DNA from: Pholis gunnellus
Taxonomy: Eukaryota; Chordata; Actinopteri; Perciformes; Pholidae
DNA length: 64,000 nt
Direction: 5' to 3'
Assembly (NCBI GenBank): GCA_910591455.2
Contig: OU342804.1
Span: 21,602,484 to 21,666,483 of the forward strand
The position numbers and the translations under genes are program-made. Shown here piece after piece: positions 1-12,499 of this stretch. A model generated the notes under the pieces. That model had not been told where the DNA came from and searched no databases. It saw only the letters and a list, made by a program, of their open reading frames with translations. Positions within the stretch are counted from its first letter, which is position 1; every line of letters begins with the position of its first letter.

Positions 1-180
1 ACGTTTTTTAAATATTTTAAAATATCTTTTAATTCGTTTTCAAAAGTGATTTGTACTACATGTGTACACTCTGATCCCCCCCTCTAGTCCCCCATTTGGG
101 GTACTCTCGGGTTCAAGTTCAAGTTAATACAGGCCTGCTGTGGGTCTTGCTCATGGCCAGGACAAGTTGATCTTCAAAAC
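1..180. other. Non-coding left flank of the satellite
   Basis: AT-rich at first, then a short C-rich patch around 77-98 and a passage with 'gttcaagttcaagtt' (a 6-bp direct repeat, 112-126). No coding potential is visible. It gives way to the A-rich tandem repeat at about 181. Confidence 0.4.
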
Positions 181-1514
181 ACAGTCATAGCATGTCATAA
201 AAATAATATAAAGAGTAAATCATGAAATTGTCACAAAAAGTTATAACATAGCAAAATAAATAATCCAATATAAGTGTGTCATAAAATATCATTAAAAAGT
301 CACGGTATAGTATGCCATAAGAAAAGGCCATGACAAATAGTATATTATGCTATTAAAATGTAGTATAAAATGCTATACAGTTTAGTATGCTATACAAATT
401 TGATAATAAAATATGTTGTAAAACCATCAGAAAAAAGTCATAGTGTGTTAAAAATGTCACAGTATAGTATGCAATACAAATATCATTAGCATTTCTCCAA
501 AATTCAGGGTTGTAAGTCATAAAAGATGTCATAGTTTGACATATCATAAAAAGATCTAAACTAGTATGCTATAACATGTCATATAGTCATAGAGTATCTC
601 AAAAATATCTAAAAGAATGTCAGAAAGTCATAGCTGAGTATTTAATAAAATAGCCAATCATAATATAGTATTCCATAAAAAAGACACAGTAGTTTGTCAT
701 AAAATGTCTTAGTATTTATGCCAATACAAATATGAAAAAATGCATGATATAGTTCTTCCGTCTACTATGTCGTGAAGATAGTTTAGAATGCCAATTTAAA
801 AGTCATAAAAATTCATAGTATAATATTTTGTAAATACGTCATAAAACTTCACATTATAAAATATAAAACATAAGTCAATTAAAACAGTCATAATATAGTA
901 TAAAGACAGTCATTAAAAAGTCATAGTACAGTAATGGCAAAAAGTTATCAAAAAGTAATGGTATAGCATATCGAAAAAAGTCATTTTGAAATATGTCCAA
1001 AAAAGCCAAAGTATAGCATGTCCAAAAATGCCATTTAAAAGTTACAGTGACATAAGTAGAAAAAAGGAATAGTATAGTATGTGGAAAAATTACGTAAAAA
1101 AATCACAGTGAAATATTTAAAAAAGGCATAGTGTAGTATGTTGAAATATGTCATAAAAAATTCAAAGTGTAGTATGTCTAAAAAAAGTAATTAAAAAGTG
1201 ATAGTGAAGTAGGTCAAAAAAATGCTAAATGTAATATGTCAAAAAGTCATAAAAGTCATAGAATAGTATGTTGATAAATGCCAAAAAAAAATCATAGTAT
1301 CATAAGTAAAAAAAGTCATAGAAAGAGCATAGTATATCGAACAAAGTAATTAAAAAGTCATATAGTTTGCCTGAAAAAGTCATAGAAAAGTCCCTATAGT
1401 ATGTCCGAAAAGGCATAGTATAGTATATCAAGAAATTTCATTAAAAAATCATTGTATAGTATTTTGAAAAAGTTCATAAAAAAGTCCCTAAAAGTAATAA
1501 AAAATGCCTGATGA

Positions 1515-1795
1515 CTAACAAATGTAACAAAATATGAATTTAAAAAAATGACACTGGCATGAAAATCATACAGAGCAAATCAAAAGTCCAATACAACACA
1601 TGGTGCTGCCAGGGGAAAAGAAATCTCTCAAATACCAAGGATGAGGTGGGTCTTATAGATTGAAAACAGTGGTCAGCTGCTTCCAATACCTCGGGGTCTC
1701 CAGCTCAAACCAACCAGGAACACGGAAAGAAAACAACAAAGCAACAACACACCACACAAAAGCTGTGGCAGAGGCCCTTGGGCACTGACATATGC
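1515..1795. repeat. Embedded complex repeat, copy A
   Basis: This block is not made of the satellite phrases. It carries 'aatgtaacaaaat' near its left edge, then 'caaaagtcca', then 'ggtgctgccaggggaaaag' (1602-1620), a 'gggtctta' and 'cagctgc' segment, 'caaccagga', a run of CAACA motifs and 'ggcagaggccc'. The same landmarks recur in the same order in the block at 2085-2415, so the two are diverged copies of one unit about 300 bp long. Function and family are unknown. Confidence 0.65.
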
Positions 1796-2084
1796 CATAA
1801 TATGTGTAATAATATAGCGTATTGTATGTAACATAATATCATTAAAAGAGTAATTTGAGTCCGGACGAGCAGGCGTTCCAAACAGGCATTGCACTGGTGT
1901 TATAATAAAGTCATAAACTGTCATAGCATAGTATGTCACAAAAATCCCAAATAGGTCATAATATTGAATGTAATTAAAATTAAAAAGTAATAGAATTGTG
2001 GGTCTTAAAAAAGAGGATACAAAAATCTGACTATAGCAAATATAGGAAGAATGTCTGAGTGTTTTTCAACAATGGTTGAAATAA

Positions 2085-2415
2085 TGTAGCAAATGTAACA
2101 AAATGTAAATCCTAACAAATTACACTGTAAGGAAAATACTGACAAGTCAACTGAGGTTGTGAAAAATTAAAAAAAGAATCAAAAGTCCAACACAGCACCA
2201 GGTGCTGCCAGGGGAAAAGAAAAACCCAAAGATCCCAGGAAAGGGCGGGTCTTTTATACTGGAAACAGGGGCCAGCTGCCTCCAATTCCTTGATGGCCTC
2301 CTGCTTCAACCAACCAGCAACCAGGAAAACTGAAAGATAAAAAACACAGCAACAATACAGCAACAACACAGCAACACAGTAAACACAATCCCTGGCAGAG
2401 GCCCTAAGCCCGTCA
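2085..2415. repeat. Embedded complex repeat, copy B
   Basis: This is the second copy of the unit at 1515-1795 and in the same orientation. It shares 'ggtgctgccaggggaaaag' (2201-2219), 'cagctgcctccaat', 'caaccagcaacca', the CAACA-rich stretch and 'ggcagaggccc'. Differences include small indels, and the CAACA/ACAGC run is longer here. About 600 bp of mostly satellite DNA lies between corresponding points of the two copies, so the larger repeat unit may be complex block plus satellite, about 600 bp. Confidence 0.65.
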
Positions 2416-3216
2416 TATATGCTATTATAATATAAAAATGACATTTTAGTATAGTATACCAATGAAAATGTCATAAAGAAGTTGTAAAAAGTCAGTGTAT
2501 ACTATGCCCTTAAAATGTTATGAGAGAGCTACAGTAAAGTCCTAAAAGTCATATAATAGTAGAGACATTAATAAGTCATAGTGAAGGATGTCAAAAAAGG
2601 TCATACAAAAGTCAAAGTATATTATGTCACAAAAAAGTCATAAAAGTAATAGTATGGTATGCCATCAAAGTCATAGAAAAATCATAGTATAGTATACTAT
2701 CTCATAAAAACTCATATAATAGTATGTCATAAAGTCATAAGTAATAGTATAGTGTGCCATAATAAAGGTCATAAAAAAGTCACAGAAATACACAAACAAA
2801 TGTCATAAACAGTTATAGTATAGAATGTGAAAAAGGTGTAGTATGATCCGTCATAAAAAACTGTCATAATCAGTATGTCAAAAAGTAATAGTTTGTCATA
2901 GAAGTAAAAAATAGTCCGTATAGTACATTATAAAAGAGTAATAAAAGGCATACTATAGTATGATTTGAAAAAAATCATAAAAAACCTAGTATGTCATAAA
3001 TAACACATAGTACAGTATGCCAAAAACTGTTTAAAAGAGTTATAGTTTAGTATACCATAAAAAGTCATCAAAGTCTTTGTATAGTATGCTATGAAAAATG
3101 TCATAATCAGTCACAGTACAGCATGTCATAATGTCAGCAACAAGCTTATTTGGCATACCCAAAAAGAAGAAGGCTGAAAACTCAACAGCGAAAGGTGGGG
3201 ACTGTTTTATATTGTG

Positions 3217-3502
3217 GCTACTGTGGCTCAGTGGTCGAACAGGGTCGTCCTTCACCCAGAGGATCGGTTCGATCCTTGGCTCCACTAGTCCATGTTGATG
3301 TGTCCTTGGGCAAGACACTTAACCCCAAATTGCTCCTGCAGACTGTGCATGCGATGTGTAATTGGGTATGAATGTCAGTTAGAGTCCTGATGGGCAGGTG
3401 GCACCTTGCATGGTAGCCCCTGCCATCAGTGTATGAATGGGTGAATGATGACATGTAGTGTAAAAGCGCTTTGAGTGGTACAAGTACAAGTCCATTTACC
3501 AT
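3217..3502 (+). mobile_element. tRNA-derived teleost SINE
   Basis: The left part is a degenerate tRNA-like head. An A box-like 'tggctcagtggtcgaac' lies at 3224-3240 and a B box 'ggttcgatcc' at 3266-3275, at the spacing of an RNA polymerase III internal promoter. The body carries phrases shared by teleost tRNA-SINEs: 'ccttgggcaagacactta', 'ccccaaattgctcctg', 'gaatgggtgaatg' and 'agcgctttgagtggt'. The tail is 'caagtacaagtccattta'. The layout agrees with the AFC/V-SINE-like group of fish SINEs. I assign that group from memory, so the subfamily is uncertain. The copy is nearly full length and moderately diverged. It sits just beyond the right edge of the satellite. Confidence 0.9.
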
Positions 3503-4160
3503 AAAACCACAGCAAAGAAATGAAAACAAGCATACTCAACAACACAGTGCAGGAAGAAGAGAAAATATTGTTCATGTCAGTTAAAGGGTGGTTTTGTGAC
3601 CGGTTACCTGGTGGGCTTTGAGAGGTTTTATACGCTCAAAAGACTTAAATAAAAATGAATTGCTTCACACCGTCAAAAGCAACCAGACCTGGTGTCTAAT
3701 TGACACCTGCGTTTATTTGCCAAAATGTGTTGCCACACCTGGTGAGTAATAGGGTCTGTATCTAATGATAAAATGTTATGGTAGTTCCATTCTTCAACTG
3801 TCAGCAACAGTGACTTGAAAGAAATATACTGAAAAAGTCCTTTAATTAAATAGAAAACACTCTGTAAACATCCAGACATACAGCGATGAAGAAACTGCTA
3901 CAGAAGAACATACAAATGTAATTTATTCTAAGCAATGTCTCCAAGCGCCGACTTCTTGACTTTGTGAGTCAGGCATGCCAAAAGCTGTTACTCCTTAAGT
4001 AACGTAGATGTCCAGTAATTATCTCATATGATGCTGCGTGTTTTCAGGCATACAGAAAATAATGATCGTGTGCCACAAAGTGCTTGAAAAATTCCAGGGG
4101 TGAAACCTCTCCCTCTGATAGGTTTAGGCATTTCAGACATCCATTTCCAAAGAGATTTGT
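3503..4160. other. Non-coding, possible old repeat fragment
   Basis: No gene is visible. The segment 3685-3750 has two related phrases, 'gacctggtgtctaatt' and 'cacacctggtgagtaat', around 'gcgtttatttgccaaaatg'. This resembles a dispersed teleost repeat, but I could not place it firmly. Confidence 0.3.
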
Positions 4161-5080
4161 TCAGAGCTTTTCCTCTACTTAAACACAGAAACACTGAGGA
4201 TCAATTTGTGGGATTAGAGGACACTGCTGAGATAAAGTTGGTGCTGAAGAGGCCCACATGACTATCGTCCCCCCAGTATCCCACTAAAGTCCTCTTAGCT
4301 TCATTCCTGGCCACAGACTAAGCCCATCCAAACCCCAAATGCAATCACAAACCCAGCTCAGACCGACCCCGCAGAATTATCATCTCCAACAACACCAGCC
4401 TAAATTGCAGCTCTGTCCCTGATCTCCAGCCCTCCCTGCCTCGTCTCCTCCCAGAACTTTATTTAATGAGTGAAGTTTTTTGGTGGGTGTTCGGGGGTCT
4501 CACGCCAGGCATGGAGCAACAGAGGAGGAGCCTTCATAAACCATCGGCGAACAAATGGGATTTAACACACAAGAGGCTCTGATGGCCTATTAATTCTGCC
4601 TTGGCTGGCATCCAGAATGAGCCCAGCTTCTCTCCTAATTGGAGAGAGGCTAATTTCTATCAGAGGTATCGGGAGACTTTTTTTTCTCTGTGCAGGATGC
4701 ATCCACATAACTTTAATGGATTCATTCAAGGGCTACGGCACGCAGACATTGATTAGATTGCTTCTGAGGCCCCGCTGCTGGTAGCTTGACATAGGCAGCA
4801 AATGAAATGTGACCTCTGGTAAAAGGCCTGAACCAGCCAGCCCCACTCTAATCCATTAGCTCAGAACCTTTCCCAATCCCATTTAATTAATGAAGTGATT
4901 TGAAAAAGGGTGAACATTTACCAATCCCTGAAACTGGAAAATGGTGGGCATATAAAGTAACTGAAACAAGAGCAACAAGAACAACAACATCCCCAGCCAT
5001 AAATAAAGAGGCACAAGAGTTGGGTTGCAGAGTAATTATTTGCAATGAGATGGCATATCATTCCAGCCTTGAGATAAGAT
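4160..5080. promoter_or_regulatory. Candidate conserved non-coding block
   Basis: This is repeat-free sequence with a balanced composition and many TAAT/ATTA cores, for example 'cattaattctgcc'-like, 'tctaatccattag' and 'catttaattaatg' phrases. An interrupted palindrome, tctctcc-taatt-ggagaga, lies at 4629-4647 with the homeodomain core in its centre. Small open frames here have no domain features. It reads like vertebrate developmental enhancer DNA. That is inference from composition, with no alignment available. Confidence 0.35.
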
Positions 5081-6960
5081 GATCCAACCACAAAACACAT
5101 ACAGATGTGAGGTAATGAGTTGGTTAAGGAAAATTGCCTTTCTTTGGCTGGATTGCTTAAATATTTGTCAGCAAGAGAAAAAGTAAATTTATTCAAATTC
5201 ATCAAAGCCAAACAATGACAGCAGGGGGGGGGAGCTAATCAGTGAAATGTAAAACAGAGGAGGAAAATATTTTACACTTTTGTCTGTAGAAAGAATTTAC
5301 CAGTATGTTCATCTTGGCTGTGAAGCTGAGATCTACACTCATCAGCACCACTTCAAATCTGCTTTCTGGAATTCACATTTTGTTCAGTTATTTCCTTTTA
5401 ACGAGCTCTTTATTCAGACAATTGGAAAGGGAGCTGTAGCACCGTATTTCTGCTCAATGTCAAAAGAAAGACAAGCACCAGATTTCTGTTGGTGCATATG
5501 TTGCATTACTTATTTTTCTAATTGAATTCATTTATTTATCTTCAATTAATAATTTATGATGCAACACACAGTGGTATGCAAATGAACAATTTAAATTTAA
5601 TGAGTTTTTAATGACCAAACAAATAATTAGTCAAGCCCGGTGTGGTGTGCATGTAATTTGAGAAGGAATGAATTTGAGAGCTTTGTTCAATGTTCGAGTA
5701 CAGACAGGCTAATTTACTTATAGAGCAGCTTATGCAGCAAAAGAACTGTGTGGTACATACAAAAGCCTCGGAAAGTCTTTATCTCAAGGTTATTAGGAAG
5801 TCTCAAAAAGGCCAGATGTGGACATGTAATGCTAAAGAAATAATGTGAGCCATTATATTCAACACACTCATAGCAAATAGCAAAATAGAGGCACATGCTC
5901 TGAATATAACTCACACGCTGACAAAGGAAAAATTCACTCTGGATATCCTAAATATTCTAACTATTCCCATTGGTGCAGGGGGAAAAGGCAGAGGGCGACA
6001 TGCCACTGGAGCCAAATGGCATTTGATAATGGCTTTTTTCAGCAAACCCAAAAGACATTGTTAAGATTTACATTTTCAAATATATGCTGACCTTTTTTCC
6101 CTCCTCTCCTCCGTTCGCTTGTCATCAGCTCTGTAATTGAATCAATATATTTCCTGATCAGCCCAGAGATTGAATAAGGTCACAGGAAGCCATGTGTGGA
6201 CATTAAAAATCATTATTCTACTCAAATTGAGCAGAGATGGCATAGACCATTCAGGGTTCAAAATGAAATTATATTAGAGTCTATTACACTTTTACAATTA
6301 TAGAGACGTTCCAATATTACAAGGGGAAATGAAGTCATAATAAAAAGCCCAGGGGTGAATTACAAAGAAATGACCCAACTACTTTTTTTCACTTTCACAC
6401 TGTTATTCAATTGATGAAGAGAACTTGGAGACATTACATTCACTGATAAGTGACCTTATTCATGAAAAATAGAGCCTGTTTCAGTGGCTCCACTTTCTTA
6501 CTTTAGGTTTGCTGTGGAGTTGTTTTCCACCTGCAACAGCTGATGTCCACAACAGTGTGCACATTTACAGTTCCTCACTTTCCAGGACGAGTGGTAGCCT
6601 AAAAATGGAGCTGCTAAAGCAGTTACTGCTTTAATTGCCTTTAAGCATACATTTATTTTAATTATTCATTTATTTTCTGGGATATGGGATTTGGCTTTAT
6701 GCACATGTCTGAGCTTCACAAGCGACTAATTAAATTACCCAATAGAGTTGTGCAATTCAAAGACAAAGTTTCAATCCCGTTAATCCAATACTCCAGAAAA
6801 AAAGTGGAAAATTAAATTAAACCACACAATTAACTGATACTTCTCAGTCTAAACTTTTGCAAATTATGTCTAACTATCAAATTAGATAAAACCCCATTTT
6901 AATTGGCTTACTCATTGAAATGAATAATACTTATCAGCGATCAACTTATCAACGCAGCAT
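5080..6960. other. AT-rich single-copy non-coding DNA
   Basis: No gene or recognised repeat was found. A G9 run lies at 5224-5232. The stretch 6110-6250 (containing 'gtaattgaatcaatata' and 'gagattgaataaggtca') and the ATTA-rich stretch 6640-6740 have the look of regulatory DNA, but the evidence is weak. Confidence 0.35.
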
Positions 6961-7204
6961 GAAATAAGAATGAGCAGGACAAGAAAGAAAAAAGAAAAAC
7001 GTTCCTTCCGGCTTTACATTCATTATTATGGTCCAGTTTCCTATAGTTTACATTCAAAGATCAGGCTCAGTGTATCTCAAATTAAACAATTATATGGCTC
7101 CACACATAAAGTGGTGACCTGTGATTTGTCTTTGCTGTCACGTTCGTCTGGTAATGCGGAGGAAGAGGTTCATTTTCTTCAGTTGTTATACTTCTTTTTC
7201 ACTT

Positions 7205-7640
7205 AAGGCACAGCCCCTCTGGTCAATTAGGCGTGATGGTCACAATGTCTGCAGAGCTCTAACAGTGTGCTCCTTAAAGCCTGTCAAATGACGGTGAGCG
7301 GGGAAACCCGGTCGCCTGGAAACAACGGCGGCTCCCACAGCCATCATCATCATCGCTGGATGTAAATAGCCTTTCATCTCAGGTGGAACAGAGCCATTGA
7401 GCGAGCACATCTACGCTGCCCTGTTTAAACTCTGCATACAGAGGGATGAGCGGTAATGAAAGGACCATTTACACCATCTATTCCACCTCCACCTCTCCAG
7501 AATTTTTGAATATAAAACCTCAGAGTGGAACGTTTATGAAACACATAATGACAATCTAAATCAGTGGGCGGCTTCAATCTACATGGATTAAGGGGGCTCG
7601 ATGTAGTTCAACACGTGACGCCATACTTGTCGCCTTATTA
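7205..7640. promoter_or_regulatory. Candidate conserved non-coding block
   Basis: Composition rises above the AT-rich surroundings. The segment contains 'gcctgtcaaatgacggtgag', a short CATCAT run and several ATTA/TAAT cores, with no repeat signature and no reading frame worth calling. It is a candidate distal regulatory element, by inference only. Confidence 0.3.
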
Positions 7641-9900
7641 CTGTAAGAGCTTCAGAAGTCTTCCCCGAAGGAGCGAGCGAGGGTGGGGATACACTCGACT
7701 ATGCCACAGATCTCTGGCAGCAAATTAGGGACTGTGCTATCTGTTCAGTATTGAAAAATAAGAGGCCACAGGTTTCTTGGCCTGTCACATTTTTCAGGTA
7801 GAGGAAAATAACTCTGTGGTGGATTTTTTTAATGATTTGCCAACGCAATCTCACACCAATGCGTCAAATATTGTAGCTTTGTCAGTGGCACTACACTTCA
7901 AACTATTAGGCTCTACGTTCCCTTTTATACCAGTTCTGCACATATCAGTGACGGTGGGTCAATATACATTTGTTGCATACCTAGTGTCTTTTCAAAATAA
8001 ACTCCGTCTTCACCAGTATTTTTCAGAGGACTGCAGGTTCCGGGTTTTCATTAATCTCTCTCATTTTCTAACACTCAGCAGTTTTAAAACTAAAGGCTAA
8101 GTGTTAACCCAGGTCATGCAGAGTGGTGAAGCCCTTTGTGAAGATATGTAATTAGAAAAAAGAAGATAATCAAGTAATTACAGAGATTTGGAGGACTGTA
8201 AAACTAAAACACTTTCTGTCACATCTCATTTGGGGATGGGAAATGTGGCCCATAATGGCTGACCCATGTTGGACCTCTTTAAGATGAAACGAAGTCAGGT
8301 TAATGGACAGGAGATAAACATCATCAACAAGAGTTTTCTGCTCCATTTGGGTGGAAAATGTTCAATGTCTTGAAAAGGAAAGTTCCCTTTCAGCAGAGTT
8401 CATAATAAGCTATTAGCATCAAGCACTTTGGTCGGAGCCCTGCATTTTAAGAAGGTATAGGATATAAACTGATGACATTGACCATGCAATAACCACAAAT
8501 ATCCCCAGCAGCCATGCAATTATACTGATACTTGAGTCATGATCATGAAACAAAGATGGGATGAAATAAATAATGAAGGATAAAGGTGTGAAACATGTTG
8601 TTGAAGGCAATTAGGGATTTGTGTCATTGATTGAAACAATTAATGATTACACTCCTCAGACAAAATTTACAGACAAACTGAAAGTTACACACAAACACAC
8701 ATCAATCTCCAGTTCACAGGAGGCGCTCCAGTAGTCCTGCTCTGCAGTCTGATCGTCTCCTTCCTCAGCCAAACTGGCTGGCTCGCTCTGTCACCCTGGT
8801 TTGTTGGAGGCCCGATGGTGATGAATGTCTTTTCCTTTTTGTGAAGTCCCCTGTACTGCTACAGCGTGCCAGGCAGAATGAAAAACAGATTAAAGAGGCA
8901 GGAAACCGACACAGAGAGGATGTTTGGCTGTTGGCTATTGAGTTATCAGCCCTTTTCACACCTAATGAAACAACTTTCAGCACTGCAGCTTATTAAATAT
9001 CCCCCAGTCACTGGGCAGAGCTGCAGAGTTTCCAAGCCCTGAGAAAGCTACATTAGATTTTAATTAAAAACAAACAAATTACCCAGAGCTCCATGCATCC
9101 AGGAAATTTAGCTCAATCCAAATAGGACCTAACTTTTGTGGAATGATACAGGTACACTCTTAAAAAAAAACTAAATTTCTATTAATGCTGAGTGGAGAGG
9201 TAATACATCAAAGGACTTTTATGGACCAAAAAATATATGCAAATGGTAATGATAAGACGGCAAGGAGACTGGGTCCAAACATCACACCCTGTGAGCCCAG
9301 CAAATAGGAAATCCTCACTGGCTGATTTATTATTTGATAATCAATCCAATCTTGTTAACCTTCACTGTGGACACTTATCTTCACTTATCAGTACAGTCCA
9401 CAATGATTCTGAAAATCATACTGAAAAAAGGTTAATAATCATTTCTGTTCCCATTGTTCTTGCAGAATTTGAATGGATTTTATCTTAAAAGCTTAATGTG
9501 CCCTTTCAGTTGTAAATTCCGCCATGATGACGATGACATAGCTGTCTTTTTCTCTGGAGATCCAGGTTTAAAAAAAATAAAAACATAATAAGCCCATCTG
9601 TGTTTATAATGATGTTTTGAAAAAAAATCTTTTCGGTGCCCCATCACATGGTTAATCAACAGTTTGTCCATGTGCAAGTCAAGTTGTATCATTACTTTGA
9701 TTTTCTCTCTGCCTCCAGCCTCCAAAGCGACACTTTTGACAAATCCGGCTTTCAGGGCGTCATCTTCTCTCCTCATAGCAGGGCAGCGTTTGTTTTAGCT
9801 GTGGACTGAAGAGATCTTCCCATGTGAAAAAACATTCATCTCATTACTGAAATATAGATATGAGATATTGTATGAACAAGTGCATTAACATCTTTTCTGA
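7640..9900. other. Non-coding DNA, no supported gene
   Basis: The longest frame (7777-8100, plus) encodes no recognisable domain and lacks codon structure. An ATG at 9237 opens another short frame in similar sequence. No repeats were recognised apart from A-runs near 9163-9171 and 9570-9580. Confidence 0.4.
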
Positions 9901-11120
9901 AACAAATGAAGACAGAGTGGAAGCGAGGAATCGGCTTCAAGGCTGAAGGGCATCCGTCTCAGGCGACTAAAGCAATGTGGACTGCTTCTTCTCCAGTCCT
10001 TTTCCTCCCAACGTTGCTTCTTTTTCTCCCTCTGGATTTCTGCTGTCCTGCTGCGCAAGTAGCAAGCTTGTTCGTTTCATTTGGATTTGACCCCTGCTTA
10101 CCTAACTTCCGAGTGGGCTTCATTAAATGTCTTTCTGGCTCTTTCACGGCCTTCTCTCTCTCTCTCCGAAACACTCACTAAGTGGGAGAATTGTAACAAA
10201 AGGAAAGACGCCAATGTGCAATTCTCAGTGGAGAGGGTGACCCCAGCTTTAGGGAGAAAAGGAACCTGAGGATAATAGCAAATGAAGCCAAGGGCTAATG
10301 GGCAGACATAGCACACAGAGTTCCTGGTTCTGCTTTAACTGACAGACATGTGTATTAATACTCAGCATCTTTTTTATCAAAGTGGAAGAAATATGAATAT
10401 TCATCCTCATTTATATTTCAAGGCATTTCCATTCCTGCAGGGGGCCTCGGAAGGTTCTGACCAATTTCCATCCCTATTACGGAAATGACAGCTCTCACTC
10501 TCGGGCCCTGACAGAGGTCTGCCCAATGCACAGGAGGTCTTACGAGGAGGGAGCCTGCGCCCGTTCCCAGCTGTCCACAAACACTCATTAACAGAGGAAA
10601 ATATCCAACGGAATCTCTGTGAGAATTTTTAATCACACAAAGGTCCTGCTAATTAGGCAGCTGATGGGGCATGGAGAGCACAAGGACGAATTCTTTAAAC
10701 AAAGGACTAGAAACTTTAGGAGCCTTAATTACTCGGGCAAAGAGTTCATTCCAGAATGGCAGAGCACATCATTCCACTAATGAGACCAAGTGGCAGCACA
10801 TATTAGTGAGAAATAATGTGGAAAGTTCAATTATATTGTGCTTTTGGAGCCTTTTTCCTCTTTCCCTCCCTGCTACTTATGCACACACATAAGACAAAGC
10901 CCGGGCCAGCGCAGGAAGGAGGCAGGGGCGGAGGACACGTAATCACTGGCACCAGCACTCCGTTCTTCACGTGTATCTTGGCAGGCTTGATCATCTTAAT
11001 TGCCCATTAGTATGTTCTCCTGTTTGAAAATGAATATCATTATGGCATCCGGTTCTGGCCGCTGCTGGAGAAAGACTTGCTGCAATTCTACCATTCAGTA
11101 CTGCATGTGTCTTGAATTCC
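9900..11120. promoter_or_regulatory. Candidate conserved non-coding cluster
   Basis: This is repeat-poor sequence with a (CT)n stretch near 10153-10166. There are several blocks with ATTA/TAAT cores, notably 10630-10760 ('gctaattaggcagctgatg', 'gccttaattactcgggc') and 10985-11060 ('catcttaattgcccatta'). Short frames open on both strands at 9959-10181, which argues against real coding. Regulatory function is inferred from texture only. Confidence 0.33.
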
Positions 11121-11690
11121 AAACACACAATTGACTACCAATGTGCAGTAACCAAACCCTTAGAAATGCACTATGCAATAAATTAAGAGGTCAAAGGCAG
11201 AGTTAATTACCAGGAGGTGAGATTAACTCTTTTTTTCTTGCTACATGGACAAATGTTCTTGAAGAACATTTTGTGGATGTGGCTCTGTCATTGTTGTGAA
11301 TGTTGTTGTGTATTCAGTTTCACCACATGGGCTGTGTCGTTAGATACAAGAGAAAAGGAAAGAAATCATTCACTATTATATGCTTATGCCGATACATAAA
11401 CAGCCCTGTCTTTTGGTGAAACAGGCAAACCGTTTCGCTTTTGAGGATTTGGTTCCATTTCAGAGTTGCTACTGGAAAAAAAATGACACCAAAGTTGTTA
11501 GGTCTTCAGATGACGTTATTATCATCATTTTGCAGTATGGATGTGGAAACAAAGTTACAGCCACTTGTATTTAGCTAATAACAATAGCCACAATCTTTAA
11601 ATTTGTTTCACACAGTGTATGGGTAAATAATAGTGAATGACAATCAAATAATGTGCTACTGAAAGGGTAATATATGCGCATTCTCACCTG
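11120..11690. other. Non-coding DNA, no supported gene
   Basis: Two overlapping 60-64 codon frames (11217-11399 and 11380-11574) have no domain and no splice context. No repeat was recognised. Confidence 0.35.
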
Positions 11691-11925
11691 CGTAAAAGAT
11701 TGTATTAAAAATCCTAATGCCCACATCAGGAGGTGCCCAGATACCAATTACAGCAAGCAGGAAGCAAATTTCCCGTGAAATAAAACAGCTAATGGGAAAC
11801 TGGAGGGCGGCAGGCATCATTCCTTATTGCCCGTGAGCTTGAACAAGACAGAGAGGCAGGCAGAGGCGGATGTCCACTACCGGTCTGGTTTTAACCACAC
11901 TGGAGCCAAATCCATAATTTGGGCC
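11690..11925. promoter_or_regulatory. Candidate conserved non-coding block
   Basis: A compact block with 'ccaattacagcaagcagg', 'aaacagctaatgggaaac' and 'catcattccttattgcc', typical of deeply conserved vertebrate non-coding DNA. It is unique within the window. The call rests on texture only. Confidence 0.3.
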
Positions 11926-12499
11926 TTCGGAAATGGGGCCGTTAAATATTTTGTTGGTGCTCAAGACGATGTCACTTCCCCACATATACTGTAAGTCCAA
12001 ATGCTATCTAGGGATCTTTTTTTCTGTATTCAATATAGACAATCTAAACCCACTGCTGAACCGCTTTATGATGCAATATTTTAATTTAAAAAATGTATCT
12101 ATTTATTGGCATTTCTTTTGCTCTCTTTCCTTGTTGAAATTGAATGAAACCAATGTGACACAGGCAGAGAGAAGGCAAATGACCTCATGTTTTTGGCCAG
12201 ACTCAGATCCAGGATGTGGTGATTATGGCACACATCAGTGGCCATCACACTAACTGTAATTCTCTCAATAAACTAACACCAAGTCTACTTATCTATACAT
12301 AAAAAAAGAAGTTTGGGAGTATCCTTTTATATTTAAAAAAAAAAAGAAGATGATTAGATACTAACGATATGACCCATACTTACATACATCAACTAAGGAA
12401 ACCAAACATTTACTCTTAACTTATAAAATGTTGTGAGACACCTAGAGAGAGAATGTGCAGTATGTCCAGCAAAAGACTGTTTAGACAAATATCGAAAAA

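Larger units (their letters stand above)
181..3140. repeat. Decayed A-rich tandem satellite, about 3 kb
   Basis: Almost the whole interval is built from variants of two phrases, 'gtcataaaaa' and 'gtcatagtatagtatg', which alternate at roughly 25-40 bp spacing. Copies are heavily mutated and the phase drifts, so no single period holds throughout. The plus strand is very rich in A and poor in C. Open frames on the minus strand here are only by-products of this composition. Two more complex blocks (near 1515-1795 and 2085-2415) interrupt the array. The pattern is that of an old minisatellite or satellite no longer homogenised. The family is not recognised. Seen directly in the sequence; the exact unit length needs a tandem-repeat computation. 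Confidence 0.8.

Noticed and set aside
181..3140. CRISPR-like array of repeats and spacers
   Set aside because: Repeats are short, diverged and without constant spacing or unique spacers; the context is a vertebrate genome.
3863..3873. TGTAAACATCC, identical to the miR-30 seed region
   Set aside because: The following bases differ from known miR-30 members and no complementary arm lies nearby.
7204..7211. TAAGGCAC, the start of miR-124
   Set aside because: The match stops after 8 bases and no hairpin is visible.
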